Assembly (NCBI GenBank): GCA_963678675.1
Contig: OY783195.1
Span: forward strand, 7,264,001-7,328,000
DNA: 64,000 bases
Origin: Xiphydria camelus
Taxonomy: Eukaryota; Arthropoda; Insecta; Hymenoptera; Xiphydriidae
Direction: 5' to 3'
Made by a program: the position numbers and the translations under genes. The notes below the pieces were generated by a model that saw only the letters and a program-made list of their open reading frames with translations, had not been told where the DNA came from and did no database searches. This document shows, one piece after another, positions 41,769-52,321 of this stretch; position 1 is the first letter of the stretch; the number at the start of each line of letters is the position of its first letter.

Positions 41769-42476
41769 ATGGAACGGATACAGCAAAACCAATTGTTGGA
41801 GTGGTTATCAGAGACGGAAGATGAAGAAAAAGATATATCTTTACACGACGAAGACGACAGTGATGTAGATTATTGTGAAGAATCGGATCATAATACGGAC
41901 TCGCGGAGGTTTCTGCCGAATCGGATGATAATGAGGATACATTTTTACATCAGGGAGAACTGTGTTATCTTGGGAAGGATGGTAAAACAAAATGGGGTAT
42001 ACATCCGTATCGAAAGAGCAGCCGTACAAGGAAATATAACTTGGTTACTCGTTTACCAGGCGTAAAACAAATTGCTAAAAATTGTAAGAACCCTTTAGAT
42101 TGTTGGAATTTATTTTTCACCAACGAAACCGTAAGTGAAATTTGCCGGTATACAAATATATACTTGGATAAAATGCGTGCTAATTACTCACGCCAGAGAG
42201 ACGTGGTTAGTACAAATATGGATGAAATAAAAAGGCTTTATTTGGCTTATTGTACTTGGCCGGTGTTTTGAAATCGTCTCACGTTAATTTGGAGGACCTT
42301 GGGCTACGGATGGGACAGCTCCAGTGTTTTCGTACAGTGATGTCAAAATGCCGTTTTTACACTCTACTAGGTGCATTACGTTTTGATAACATTCTCGACC
42401 GGGCCGAAAGACAAAAGTATGATAAACTGGCACCAATAAGAAAGGTGTTTGAAGATTTTGTCGAAAACTGTAACAG
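41769..42476 (+). pseudogene. piggyBac-like transposase, N-terminal half, frameshifted
   Basis: Starts at ATG 41769 with an acidic N-terminus (SETEDEEKDISLHDEDDSD) as usual for piggyBac transposases. A shift near 41920 moves the frame; in the new phase the text reads GIHPYRKS and LVTRLPGVKQIAKNCKNPLD, then NETVSEICRYTNIYLD, continuing after another shift near 42270 as DLGLRMGQLQCFRTVMSKCR and FYTLLGALRFDN, both signature blocks of the DDE_Tnp_1_7 domain. It stops at the CMC insertion just before the first catalytic Asp. Confidence 0.8.
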
Positions 42477-42850
42477 CCCGGGGCAGAATTTTTGTTTTCA
42501 AGTTGTCCTCAAAATTGGCATTTCTATTGTTCTCTCCAAGAAGCAAGCGATGTTTACTTTCAAATGGTCCTCAGAAATCTCAATGAGAATTTATATTGGT
42601 TTCAGTTTGTCTTCAAAAATGTACTTCTTCACTGAAAAGCAATTTTATGTTGTCTATTTGTAATCATTATTTTCAAATACTTTCACGAGAAAATATTTTA
42701 CTTTCAGATTGTCCTCAAAAATGTATTTCTCGTCATAAAACAATTTTTGTTGTCTATTTGTACTGATTAATTTCAAGAATTTTGACGAGACACTATATTA
42801 TTCTCACATTATCCTCAAAGAAGTACATGCGCGAATGAAAAGAGAGTTTA

Positions 42851-43192
42851 CCCGGGTCGAAATTCTATATACTATATATAACACTTTTTTCAGCTCGCAA
42901 AATACTCGAATCTCGCGAATTCGCAAAAAGCTGCAGTTTACGAGGCCGAAGCGAGCATTTGAAGAAAATTTTATTCTTTTAACACACACTATGTACTCGC
43001 ATAAGACTCCCGATCAAAAATAATATATTTAATCAGCTGATCATGAGAGTCTTATGCGAGTACATAGTGAGTGTTGAAAAAATAAAATTCTCTTTGAATG
43101 CTCACCTCGGCATCGGAAACTGCAGTTTTTTCTGAATTTGCAAGATTCGAGTATTTTGCGAGCTTAATAGAGTTTTAGCATTTCGACCCGGG
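42851..43192. repeat. 342-bp palindrome of CMC copy 2
   Basis: Same as 30938-31279, with CCCGGG at both ends. Confidence 0.8.
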
Positions 43193-43287
43193 CAAGAATT
43201 AGACATGTGAAAGCGGTTTACAACGTTGGTAGATGCTAATATATCAAGGTAAAATGAAAAACATTATTCATATTTTTCCGTCCCATT

Positions 43288-44071
43288 TTATTCCAATTCT
43301 TTGTTGTTTACAGGGTTACAAATATAAGTAGTCCCATTTATATCTATGTGTATGCATACAGAAATCAAATTGTCGATCGGAAGAAGAATGAATTTCGCAA
43401 AATCTGTACATATACCTTGTTCGATGTAAGCAATTTTTGTCGTAATTTTTTTGTCCCCAGTAATTTGAAATGCAATATTCGTACTCATGCATTTAATAAG
43501 AGCGAAGTGCTCTTCTGTACACTGGCAGTGCTCCTCACAATCGCAGTTCAATATTCCTTTGTAAAATGCATAGATAAAACCAAAGCCGTTAGCATTGTTT
43601 GCGATATTAAGATAAGCTACACACGAAGAGTTTGTGAGTAGGTTTCCTGATTTATACATTTCTCCAACATACAGTTGGTTGTTTTTCAAAAGTCGAAGGT
43701 ATTTTTTTACATTTCTTTTACAAAAATCAATTGCATTACAATTTGTTCGCAATATTTGCCTGTCGGTGTCGCTCAGGTTAGTATACGTTCCAATACTGTA
43801 ACAATCGGCGTTTAATTCTTCGCAAATTTTTAATTGGCGTTTTCGCTGTGTACATACATTTTTTAAATTACCATCTGGAAGTTGTTGCAAATAACGTTCC
43901 ATTTTTATCGTTTGTAAGTGTGTAGTGGCAACTTGGGAATCAACATATCGTGTACCATGAATCAACTTTAAATAGTGACCATTTAGATCTTCGTACCTGT
44001 AGCAAGAATGGGCCCACAGTGGGCCTGTTTGTTTAACACATTCAGGTAAGTGCAGTAACATGTGAATATTA
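43288..44071 (-). pseudogene. CMC copy 2 transposase, C-terminal part
   Basis: Codes for the last roughly 260 residues of the Tnp2-like transposase (from NIHMLLHLPECV to NPVNNKELE), almost identical to copy 1. The frame is cut at 44071 by the Harbinger insertion; 30 further bases of the gene survive at 47702-47731 and the rest lies at 52672-54381. Confidence 0.9.
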
Positions 44072-44339
44072 GGGCCGGTTTTACCAACACGGTATAAACG
44101 CCGTATAGCGCTATACTGAGAATAACCTGTACGCAAGCGTTTTACCACGATGGTATAAGTCTGGAATAGGATAAACTTTGGAATAAATGCAGGGATAGCT
44201 TATCCGGCAGTTTCAGCGCTGGATAAGCTAGCTATCCTCGGGATAACCTAACTTTTTGTTTGCGTCTATTATTCCGTGACAGAATCACAACCGTGACAGA
44301 ATCATAATAATTGTTATTAGTTGTGAAATAGAGTTGATT

Positions 44340-44695
44340 GATGTGCCAGTTGTCAAATCATCATCTGATGATGAAATTGACGTCTTACAAAGAATGAGAA
44401 ATCCTAGGAAAATACGTGCCCGGTAAGTAAATAAAGGATACCTATACCTACTAATTTATAACCAATATCTAATACAAAACTATTCCAGAGTTGACTATTT
44501 CGAAGAATACAATGGTTGTAGAATTCTTCACTTGCTTTCGTTTGGAAAAACAAACCTGTCAGAGATTATTGGGACAAATACGACATCGCATTGCTTCGAG
44601 GTCGCCAAGAAATGCAGCAATTCAGCCAGCAACAAAATTATTGCCGACTTTAAGATTTCTTGCTTCGGGATCAATGCTAATGTAGGTAATCGTTT
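44340..44695 (+). pseudogene. Harbinger-type nuclease, N-terminal fragment
   Basis: Exon 1 reads VVKSSSDDEIDVLQRMRNPR up to a GTAAGT donor at 44432; exon 2 starts after the AG near 44489 and continues RVDYFEEYNGC, the usual start of HARBI1-like nucleases. A frameshift follows: LSFGKTNLSEIIG in one phase and PATKLLPTLRFLASG in the next, both conserved helices of the family. The catalytic DDE part is absent. Confidence 0.65.
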
Positions 44696-44748
44696 TTATC
44701 ATAATGTTAAAACTTTTAATTAGTCATTATTATATGCCGCCACCTCAG

Positions 44749-45176
44749 CAACCTCCAACGACTCCTAACATCGCGAGGAGAGCTAGTTTACAGGGCTACA
44801 AGTTCATCGATCGACATAAACCGCCACTGATCTCCCAGAAATCAATGGGCGACATACTGAAAAACATCAACAAAGTCAAAATGAAACTCGTCACAAGGTA
44901 CGATTAAACAATTTTATCGCGGTAAACTTTTTATTCGCCAGGAACAAAGAGGAGTTCCGCATTGTCAGAATGTCGTGGCTGCGAAAGATTGATTTTGTTC
45001 ACAGTGGGCTTTTAAACGTGTTTTTCAGATCGCCGGGTGGGAGACCTTTGCGAGCCAAACGAGAAAATTGCTCTTGCAACGACCTTCAAGAGATCTTACG
45101 GAAACGATATATCGCAATGCAATCGCCGGACAGTAGAAATTCCACCGCGACGTTGACGTTCGATAATTCGTTCTAG
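44749..45176 (+). pseudogene. Captured 3' part of an MTFR (mitochondrial fission regulator)-type gene
   Basis: An exon from an AG at 44747-44748 to a GT at 44898 reads PPTTPNIARRASLQGYKF, then SQKSMGDILKNINKVKMKLV. A 131-bp intron ends at TTTTTCAG (45021-45028). The second exon joins in phase to give LVTRSPGGRPLRAKR, DLQEILRKRYIAMQSPDS and a TAG at 45174-45176. From memory, vertebrate MTFR1/MTFR2 carry a matching ILKDMNKVKLR...RSPGGRP segment near the C-terminus, with an ALKxKF-like helix after it; the pattern fits. These proteins act at mitochondria. Only the C-terminal portion is present, with an intron, so it was copied at the DNA level into the Harbinger element. Probably not functional alone. 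Confidence 0.65.
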
Positions 45177-45720
45177 ATTAAGAACTCGATGATACTCAAG
45201 TTCTCTGGGTCGCAGCAATCGCGTCGGACGGTGCTCCGAGGAACGGCTATTGTAGCCTTCTTTTATAAATGAGTCTTTCTCTGCGAGGTAATTTCGCACG
45301 ACACATTTTAGATTATAGTTCTTTTTTAATAGGAGGATAGAAGCTCATAGAAACGTCGGGAAAATTTTGTTTTCTCTCTTCACTCTTTTACTCAGAAAAT
45401 GCAAGTTTAAATTTAAAATTGACGCACGCGGGTCTCTAATCGCGAGAATCTCAACGGTATCCAATAATATCAACCAAAGAAGTCATCTACCATTGCATTG
45501 TCTTGTATAAATAACATTTAAATTTATCTAGGTAAACATTATACCTTTCTTCAATTCGCGTGATTGCAGTTTTCAGGAGCAGAAGTGATACATCCGTCGT
45601 ACGATGTAGAATATGAAAAAATTTTAGATTTGCATTGATACACTTTTGTAAGATACCTCGGCATTAGACATCAAGTCGTACAACGCTCTTTGTATACTTT
45701 TTAGATAGGGTCGCGTATAC
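45177..45720. other. Interior of the Harbinger element, possibly captured 3' flank
   Basis: No frame. It follows the MTFR-type stop codon; 46939-47220, beyond the piggyBac insertion and containing AATAAA near 47210, may be the continuation of the same captured non-coding sequence. Confidence 0.4.
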
Positions 45721-45724
45721 TTAA

Positions 45725-46934
45725 CCCTTATGTGCACACCCGGATACCCGGGTGCCCACCTCGTCATATTTTTGCTCGTAACTCGGAGAAAAATTGAAAT
45801 ACCGGCCTGGGCCTCAAGATCCCCATTATTTGACTCTTTTTGAAGATAAACACACACTCATAAATTTTTTTCAAATTTTTTGAGATATAAATAAACGGCG
45901 TTGAAGTACATGTGCTTAGCGGACACACCTGGGTACCCGGGTACCCACTAGATTAAGAATGGCATTTCGAATCGGGAATCAATTAATATCATCCATGAAT
46001 CTTTCATTGAGGTAACAGGGGTTAATGAATAAATAATTACAATAATTTTCAAGGTATATTAGAGTATATTTACATTCCTCCAGCGCAATCGATACATCTG
46101 ATCGTCGATGAACAATGCTCATCGCAAACAGGTTTCTCGCAAACCGAACAAGATTTTCGTGTTTTCCGGCGTCTTTTGATCGTTTCTTTGTAGCATATAT
46201 GACAAGAACCTATAATTTTCTTCCTGCCTGTACTGTCTCGAGGTTGAGCTTGCCTCTCAGGAATAGTGGAAGGACCAGCCTGTGGCCCGATCACGCTTTC
46301 AATCGCAATTTTCGTGTTGAAGTTGCGCATTATTTGGCCATTCGCAGAATGATCCTCAATAAAGAGTTTCGCTAGTTCTTCGCCTAGTTGACGCAAGAAT
46401 ATACGTCGCTGATTACTTTTCTTTCGAATCATTTTGTTGTTCTCATAATATATTATATACGAAGCAAGAGCGCCTACGTTTAGGATATTGAAAAACATAG
46501 CAAGCGGCCATCTCTGAGTACGCCTGTGCGTGGTGTATCGAGTAACCATTTGATCCATAGTATCTACACCAGTTTTATATCTATTATAATAAGAGATCAT
46601 GTGAGGTTTTCTCTTTCTATCGGCATTCACAGCAGCATCAGAGTGCATTGTCGATAGTAATATTACAGCTTTGTTCTTCTTGGGCAAAATTGACCGCGCG
46701 CTACCTGTGTAGCGCTCGGAGACCCTACTTCTATTTCCTTTCATGGGAGCTGTAGTGGGCTAGGGAACTTGGAAATGGCTTAAATAGTTTCTATTAATGT
46801 TTATTTAATGAAGTAAATTGATTCCAAACGATTCCGTTCATATGAAAATTCAGGAATCGAGAAAAACCAGTGGTGGGCACCCGGGTACCCCGGGTGTGTA
46901 ACGACGTGGTAAAAGTTGGGTGTGCACATAAGGG
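45725..46934 (-). mobile_element. Internally deleted piggyBac-like element (1210 bp)
   Basis: TIRs CCCTTATGTGCACACC at 45725 and inverted at 46919-46934, with TTAA at 45721-45724 and 46935-46938. Subterminal CCCGGGTACCC-type palindromic words occur near both ends (45745, 45930, 46880). Contains only the 3' part of the transposase gene. Confidence 0.92.
46070..46744 (-). pseudogene. piggyBac-like transposase, C-terminal 224 codons
   Basis: An open minus-strand frame from ATG 46744. It has KKNKAVILLSTMH, the block HMISYYNRYKTGVDTMDQMV with the third catalytic Asp, RRTQRWPLAMFFNILNVGAL, and the C-terminal zinc domain (CHICYKE, CSVCEKPVC, CSSTIRCIDC). Full piggyBac transposases are about 600 residues; the first two catalytic Asps are missing, so the element depends on others. 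Still open, possibly translated as an end-binding fragment, but this is inference. Confidence 0.85.
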
Positions 46935-47701
46935 TTAAAAAAACGATAACATTGTACCGCTCTATGTAATCTCAGAGTAATGTCACCGCGTGATAAATCT
47001 TAAGTTGTAGCGATTTAAAAGTTTATAGATTTTAGAATATATTTTGTCCGATACGAGATTTGGATCAAATGGTGCAATTTTACGTTGTAATTACTATTAT
47101 TGTGTGACGACCCTTATAGTTTTTTGAGACTGAACACATTCTTGTTGGTGAGATATCGAATGTTTGGACGTGTTTTGTACCTGATGCTTTTATCGACGAC
47201 TCGAAAATAAAAGTTATTGTTACGAAAATATAAATATATTGTTATAGATATCTTTTATTTACCGGGCACGTATTTTCTTTGGATTTCTGATTCTTGGTAA
47301 TACGTCAATGTCATCATCAGATGATGATTAAAAAACTGGTACATCAATCAACTATTTCAAAATTAATAACAATTTACCACAACGATCAGGTTATGATTAT
47401 ATCATGAAAGAATAAAGACGTCAAAAACAAAAAGTTAGGTTATACTGAGAATAACAACTCCGAATTTCATTTATCGCGCCGGAACAGCTGTCAAAACGAC
47501 CAAATGTCATGCGCAGTACGTACTTCTTACTACCAACCTAAAAATAATTTTAGATGGCCAACGCTTATACCTGGAATAGTTATCCCAGGCAAACTTGGAG
47601 CTGGTAAAACGCCTGCGCTTTATACCAGGTATAAAGAAGAGTATAAATTTATCCTCGGTATACTTATTCTAGGTATAACTTGGCTTTGGTAAAACTGGCC
47701 C

Positions 47702-47731
47702 TTAATAGAACAAAATTGGGCCCCATAGAAT
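47702..47731 (-). pseudogene. 30-bp remnant of the copy 2 transposase between two insertions
   Basis: Matches copy 1 at about 32157-32186 except around TTGGGCCCC versus TTTTGCCCC. It separates the Harbinger end from the gypsy 5' LTR. Confidence 0.9.
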
Positions 47732-48081
47732 TGTGGTATCCGGAGACTCCCAGCAAAACTACCTGGAGTCGCCGCTATTCGAGGGGCCTAGTTTGCGGAG
47801 GGTTTTCGCGAAATGCCGCCGGTACGTCCGCGGACAGGGTTTATGGCCCCTTGTCCGTAGCGTCAACGGGCATCGGGGGGCGGAAGACCGACGGTTGCGT
47901 TTGGACTAGGATCCAAAGGCAGTTCGAACGGAGACGCCAAAGACGGACGACGATACGACGGGCAACTCCTAAGAGCTCACGCCGATCTTATACCCATTGC
48001 TTTTTGTTAATAAAACCTAGTTATATCGTTCACGAAACCACTCGGTTGTCTCACCACCCACACTCCATTTTCGATCCCACA
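47732..48081 (+). repeat. 5' LTR
   Basis: 350 bp, TGTGGTATCC to GATCCCACA. Contains an AATAAA-type signal (TTAATAAAACC, about 48007). Confidence 0.95.
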
Positions 48082-48084
48082 AAT

Positions 48085-48102
48085 TGGGGGCTCGTCCGGG
48101 AT
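48085..48102 (+). other. Primer binding site, tRNA-Pro type
   Basis: TGGGGGCTCGTCCGGGAT begins 3 bases after the LTR and is the classical sequence complementary to the 3' end of tRNA-Pro. Confidence 0.75.
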
Positions 48103-48162
48103 CGCGAGTGTTCTCGTGGTGAATTATCCTTGTTGAATCGTGATTGTGTCGCGGACTGAACA

Positions 48163-51100
48163 ATGAGTGACAGTGAGGTGAACAAAACAGTCACCGAGGC
48201 TAGTGATGCTGTTGGCGAAATGAAAGTGGGTAAGATGAAGCTCCCTGAGCTTAAAGCAGAATTGAAAAAGCGGAAACTGAAGACGACAGGCCGCAAAGAC
48301 GACTTGGTCAGCCGACTGAAAGCAGCCTTAAGATTCGAAGAGGAACACGGCGAAGAAGAGGCAGACGAAGAAGACGACGACGGGGAAAACGATGGTCGCA
48401 GGAGCACCCGCGACGATGACGACGATAATGACGACAGCGACGACGAAGATGAATTACCGGCTCTAAGGAGAACGCGGAAGAATACGAAGCCCTTTTTGAA
48501 AATAAGAGACGTTGAAGACGCAATGCAAAAGTTCAGTGGAGATAACACGCTGAGTGTCCATCGATGGCTGAAGGATTTTGAAGAGATGGCCCGAGACTGC
48601 GAATGGTCGGACATTCAAAAGGTACTGTATGCGAGGAAGCTGCTGCGCGGTTCGGCTCAATTATTCGTGCAGTACGAAGAATGGGGAAGGACTTGGAAGC
48701 AGCTAAAGAAGGCGCTGAAGACAGAGTTCGACCAAGTCGCCGACAGCCATACGGTACACAGAAGCTTGATCGCGAGGAAGAAAACCGCCGATGAAACATT
48801 TCATGAGTACATCTACAGGATGATGGAGATCGCGGCCCAAGCGGATATCGAGACAAAAGCCGTCATCCAGTATATCATTGACGGAGTGCAGGACGAAGAA
48901 GTTAATAAAACTGTTCTGTACGGCGCGACGACTCTGCGCGAATTAAAGGAGAAATTCGTCCAATACGAGTGCCTGAAGAAGAACATGAAGAAGAAAACGG
49001 CACCGACGACAACCAGAAGCAACGACGACAGGGACAAGAGAACTTCACGCGAAGGTACATCCGGCGGAAGGCGCTGTTTCAACTGCGGAGAGCGGAATCA
49101 CCTAAGTGCAGAGTGTCCGGCAAAGGGCAAAGGTGCCAAATGTTTTACGTGTAATAAGTTCGGCCATATCGCGTCTAAGTGCACGGCGCAGAAATCAGCG
49201 AAGGGGGATGTCAACGCAACGCAGCATACCGACGGAAAGCACTACAAGGAGGTGACGATTAATGACTCTAAGTTAGTAGCCCTGATAGACACCGGAAGCA
49301 ACTTAAGCTTGATCAGAGCGGACAGGTACGTTAAGCTCGGCGCACCCACACTGGGACACCGAAAAGTCTTGTTTCGCGGTATAGGTTCCGAGAATAATAG
49401 CACGCTAGGCGATTTTGGCGTAGAGATAGTAGTTGACGGAATTTCATATCCGATAGAGATACATGTCGTTTCAGATACCCTGATGCAACATGAGTTGTTG
49501 ATTGGTACAGATTTTTTAAACAAAGTCGAAGTCCGTATCAAAGAAGGAAAAGTCTCTATTTCAAAGCCATTAGATCGCGCAAGGAATCCTGATGTTCCGG
49601 AAGTATTCGAAATGGACATAGTTTATGAGGCTAACGGCGTTGACCTATCGGGTGTCGCGAATTTAGAGCACAGAGAAATATTGTCCGACGTAATTCAGAA
49701 ATACGCACCGAATAAAACCCGCGAAGTAGGGGTTAAGATGAATCTGATTTTAAAAGATGACGTACCAGTGTATCAGCGACCGCGTAGGCTATCGCCTCAA
49801 GAAAAGGAAGAGCTAGGGAAACAAATAAAAACCTGGCTAAACGAAGGTATAATCCAGCCGTCTGGTTCGGAGTATGCGAGTCCGGTAGTCTTGACCAAGA
49901 AGAAGGACGGCTCGACTAGAGTTTGCATAGATTACCGTCAATTGAACAAGAAAGTCGTGAAAGATCGATACCCATTACCGCTGATCGAAGATCAATTAGA
50001 TTCGTTGCAAGGCGCGAAGTTGTTTACCACTATCGACCTTAAAAATGGATTTTTTCACGTCGCAGTAGACGAGAATAGTCGGAAGTACACGGCCTTCGTA
50101 ATCCCCAATGGTCATTACGAATTTTTACGGATGCCGTTCGGGCTGTGTAATTCACCTTCCGTTTTTCAAAAATTTATAAATGCGGTTTTTCGAGAACTCC
50201 TAGCAGACGGACTAATTTTAATATATATGGACGATTTGATTGTGCCTTCAGTAAGCTACGCAGAGAACATAGAAAGCCTGAAAACCGTGCTCGACGTCGC
50301 GAGTCAACACGGGTTAATCATTAATTGGGATAAGTGTCAGTTTCTCCAAGAAAGTATAGAGTATCTCGGATATATTGTTGAGAATGGGAAAATTCAGGTT
50401 TCAGAGCGCAAGACTGCAGCGGTAACACGTTTTCCAGAACTCAAAAGCGTTAAAGCCGTCGAAAGCTTTTTAGGATTAACAGGCTACTTCCGCAAATTCA
50501 TCCCACAATACTCTCTGATAGCGCGACCGCTAACAAATCTACTGAGAGGGGGTGTGAAATTTGAATTTGGCGCTAATGAAAGAAAAGCCTTTTTAGAACT
50601 TAAGATAAAATTAAGCGAGAAACCTTGTTTGAAATTATACAGAGTAGGTGCAGAAACCGAGCTGCACACTGACGCGTGCATGTTCGGCTATGGAGCAGTT
50701 TTACTGCAGCGAGACAGCGAGGATAATGCGTTTCATCCTGTGTATTACGCGAGCGGTAAGACAAACCCGGCAGAAGAGAAGTACACGAGCTACGAGCTGG
50801 AGGTCCTTGCTATCGTTAAGTCGTTAAAGAAATTCAGGGTTCATCTCTTGGGTATTCCCTTCAAAATTGTAACAGATTGCAAAGCATTTGCAATGACAAT
50901 GAGTAAGAGGGACCTTAGTGTGCGAGTAGCTCGGTGGGCTCTCTTTCTAGAGGAATATAGATACGTTATAGAGCATCGCCCAGGTTCGCGAATGTTGCAT
51001 GCCGACGCGTTGAGCAGAAACCCACTGCCCGAGGTTATGCTGGTGTGCGAAGACGAGGGACTTACTGCCAAATTGAAAAGAGCGCAACGCGAAGACGACA

Positions 51101-52293
51101 ACCTAAAGAAAACCCTTGAAGACGTACAACAGCGAGGAGCAGAGGGCTACGCGGTAAAGAATGGCCTATTGCATAAAATCGTAGACGACGATCTGCTCGT
51201 GGTTATTCCAAGGCCGATGCAATCACAGCTGATTCGACAGACTCACGAGCAGGGACACTTTGGGATCAACAAAACGGAGTCACTCATCAAGCGGGATTAC
51301 TGGTTCAGGGAGATGCGCCCGAAAGTAGAAAGGGTCGTGCGGAACTGCATCAATTGTATTTTGGCCGAGAGGAAGCACGGCAAGCAGGAAGGCCTACTAA
51401 ACAACATCGATAAGCGCGAGGTTCCTTTGGACACCTATCATATCGACCACCTGGGCCCGATGCCGTCCACGAGGAAAGACTACAAGCACATCTTCGCAGT
51501 GATAGACGCTTTTACGAAGTTTGTCTGGTTTTATCCGACCAAGACTACCAATGCAGCCGAAGTCATAGATCGTCTAAGCAAGCAGTCAGTTATCTTTGGA
51601 AACCCCAGGCGAATCGTGTCGGATAGAGGATCTGCGTTCACGTCAAACGTTTTCGAAGACTATTGTAACGAGGAGGGAATACAGCATATCTTAATCACCA
51701 CCGGCGTGCCAAGAGGGAACGGACAGATAGAAAGGGTGAATCGGATACTAATACCACTACTAACCAAACTGTCCGCGCCGAGAGCGGAGGAATGGCACAA
51801 GCACGTAGGAAAGGCCCAGCGATACCTGAATGCCACGCCCAGCCGAAGTACGGGACTACCGCCTTTCGAATTACTTACCGGAGTACGCATGCAGCTAAAG
51901 GACGACCTAAATTTAAAGGAAAGAGTCGAGCAAGAATGCACAGCCATATTCCAGGAACAACGGGACGAACTTCGAAGCGACGCCAAGAACCGCATCTTGA
52001 AGATCCAGGCCGAGAACCAGAGAACCTTCAACAGACTGAGAAAGGAAGCCCGACGCTATAAAGAGGACGACCTGGTGGCAATTAAGCGTACACAAGTTAA
52101 ACCAGGACTCAAGTTTTGCTCAAAATTTCTTGGCCCATATCGGATAACAAAGGAGCTGCGGAACGACCGTTACACGGTCGCCAAAGTCGGAGAGCACGAA
52201 GGCCCGAATAGTACATCCGCTTCCGCGGATCACCTAAAGCCATGGTCTAGCAACGCGGAGTTTTCGTCGAGCGAGAGCGACGGAAATATCTGA
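48163..52293 (+). CDS. Gypsy Gag-Pol polyprotein with N-terminal SAP-like motif, 1376 aa, intact
   Basis: One frame without stops from ATG 48163. Order: SAP-like helix pair (LPELKAELKKRKLKTTGRKD, about 27-56); acidic stretch; Gag capsid region (about 115-290); two CCHC knuckles (CFNCGERNHLSAEC, CFTCNKFGHIASKC); aspartic protease (LVALIDTGSN); reverse transcriptase with YMDD at 688-691; RNase H (LHTDACMFGYGA); integrase with HHCC finger and D-D-35-E core (YHIDHLGP, IVSDRGSAFTS, GNGQIERVN). Gag and Pol are fused without frameshift, so no separate Gag start or shift signal is seen. It copies itself through RNA; no envelope gene follows. A SAP-like motif, a DNA-binding module, at the start of Gag is unusual. 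Confidence 0.93.
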   Translation: MSDSEVNKTVTEASDAVGEMKVGKMKLPELKAELKKRKLKTTGRKDDLVSRLKAALRFEEEHGEEEADEEDDDGENDGRRSTRDDDDDNDDSDDEDELPALRRTRKNTKPFLKIRDVEDAMQKFSGDNTLSVHRWLKDFEEMARDCEWSDIQKVLYARKLLRGSAQLFVQYEEWGRTWKQLKKALKTEFDQVADSHTVHRSLIARKKTADETFHEYIYRMMEIAAQADIETKAVIQYIIDGVQDEEVNKTVLYGATTLRELKEKFVQYECLKKNMKKKTAPTTTRSNDDRDKRTSREGTSGGRRCFNCGERNHLSAECPAKGKGAKCFTCNKFGHIASKCTAQKSAKGDVNATQHTDGKHYKEVTINDSKLVALIDTGSNLSLIRADRYVKLGAPTLGHRKVLFRGIGSENNSTLGDFGVEIVVDGISYPIEIHVVSDTLMQHELLIGTDFLNKVEVRIKEGKVSISKPLDRARNPDVPEVFEMDIVYEANGVDLSGVANLEHREILSDVIQKYAPNKTREVGVKMNLILKDDVPVYQRPRRLSPQEKEELGKQIKTWLNEGIIQPSGSEYASPVVLTKKKDGSTRVCIDYRQLNKKVVKDRYPLPLIEDQLDSLQGAKLFTTIDLKNGFFHVAVDENSRKYTAFVIPNGHYEFLRMPFGLCNSPSVFQKFINAVFRELLADGLILIYMDDLIVPSVSYAENIESLKTVLDVASQHGLIINWDKCQFLQESIEYLGYIVENGKIQVSERKTAAVTRFPELKSVKAVESFLGLTGYFRKFIPQYSLIARPLTNLLRGGVKFEFGANERKAFLELKIKLSEKPCLKLYRVGAETELHTDACMFGYGAVLLQRDSEDNAFHPVYYASGKTNPAEEKYTSYELEVLAIVKSLKKFRVHLLGIPFKIVTDCKAFAMTMSKRDLSVRVARWALFLEEYRYVIEHRPGSRMLHADALSRNPLPEVMLVCEDEGLTAKLKRAQREDDNLKKTLEDVQQRGAEGYAVKNGLLHKIVDDDLLVVIPRPMQSQLIRQTHEQGHFGINKTESLIKRDYWFREMRPKVERVVRNCINCILAERKHGKQEGLLNNIDKREVPLDTYHIDHLGPMPSTRKDYKHIFAVIDAFTKFVWFYPTKTTNAAEVIDRLSKQSVIFGNPRRIVSDRGSAFTSNVFEDYCNEEGIQHILITTGVPRGNGQIERVNRILIPLLTKLSAPRAEEWHKHVGKAQRYLNATPSRSTGLPPFELLTGVRMQLKDDLNLKERVEQECTAIFQEQRDELRSDAKNRILKIQAENQRTFNRLRKEARRYKEDDLVAIKRTQVKPGLKFCSKFLGPYRITKELRNDRYTVAKVGEHEGPNSTSASADHLKPWSSNAEFSSSESDGNI

Positions 52294-52321
52294 GGCCAGA
52301 TGTTTTCGCAGGATGGCCGAG

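Larger units (their letters stand above)
44072..47701. mobile_element. PIF/Harbinger-type element carrying a host-gene fragment (3630 bp)
   Basis: The ends GGGCCGGTTTTACCAA and TTGGTAAAACTGGCCC are flanked by TTA (44069-44071, 47702-47704), the target site of PIF/Harbinger elements. The intact sequence GAATATTAATAGAAC in copy 1 proves the insertion. Subterminal arms of some 350 bp are inverted relatives, with the element's first coding exon on both sides. It contains a broken Harbinger nuclease fragment, MTFR-type exons and a piggyBac derivative. Confidence 0.85.

Noticed and set aside
44970..45176. Separate small protein starting at the ATG near 44970
   Set aside because: The ATG lies in the 131-bp intron of the MTFR-type fragment; splicing at 44898/45029 explains the reading better.
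46115..46375. Plus-strand frame opposite the piggyBac C-terminus
   Set aside because: Shadow of the transposase zinc domain.
48051..48614. Ser-rich frame of 187 codons opposite the gypsy gag start
   Set aside because: Antisense shadow of the acidic Gag region.
52294..52321. Polypurine tract before the 3' LTR
   Set aside because: The sequence is mixed; no purine run longer than a few bases, so it is not annotated.
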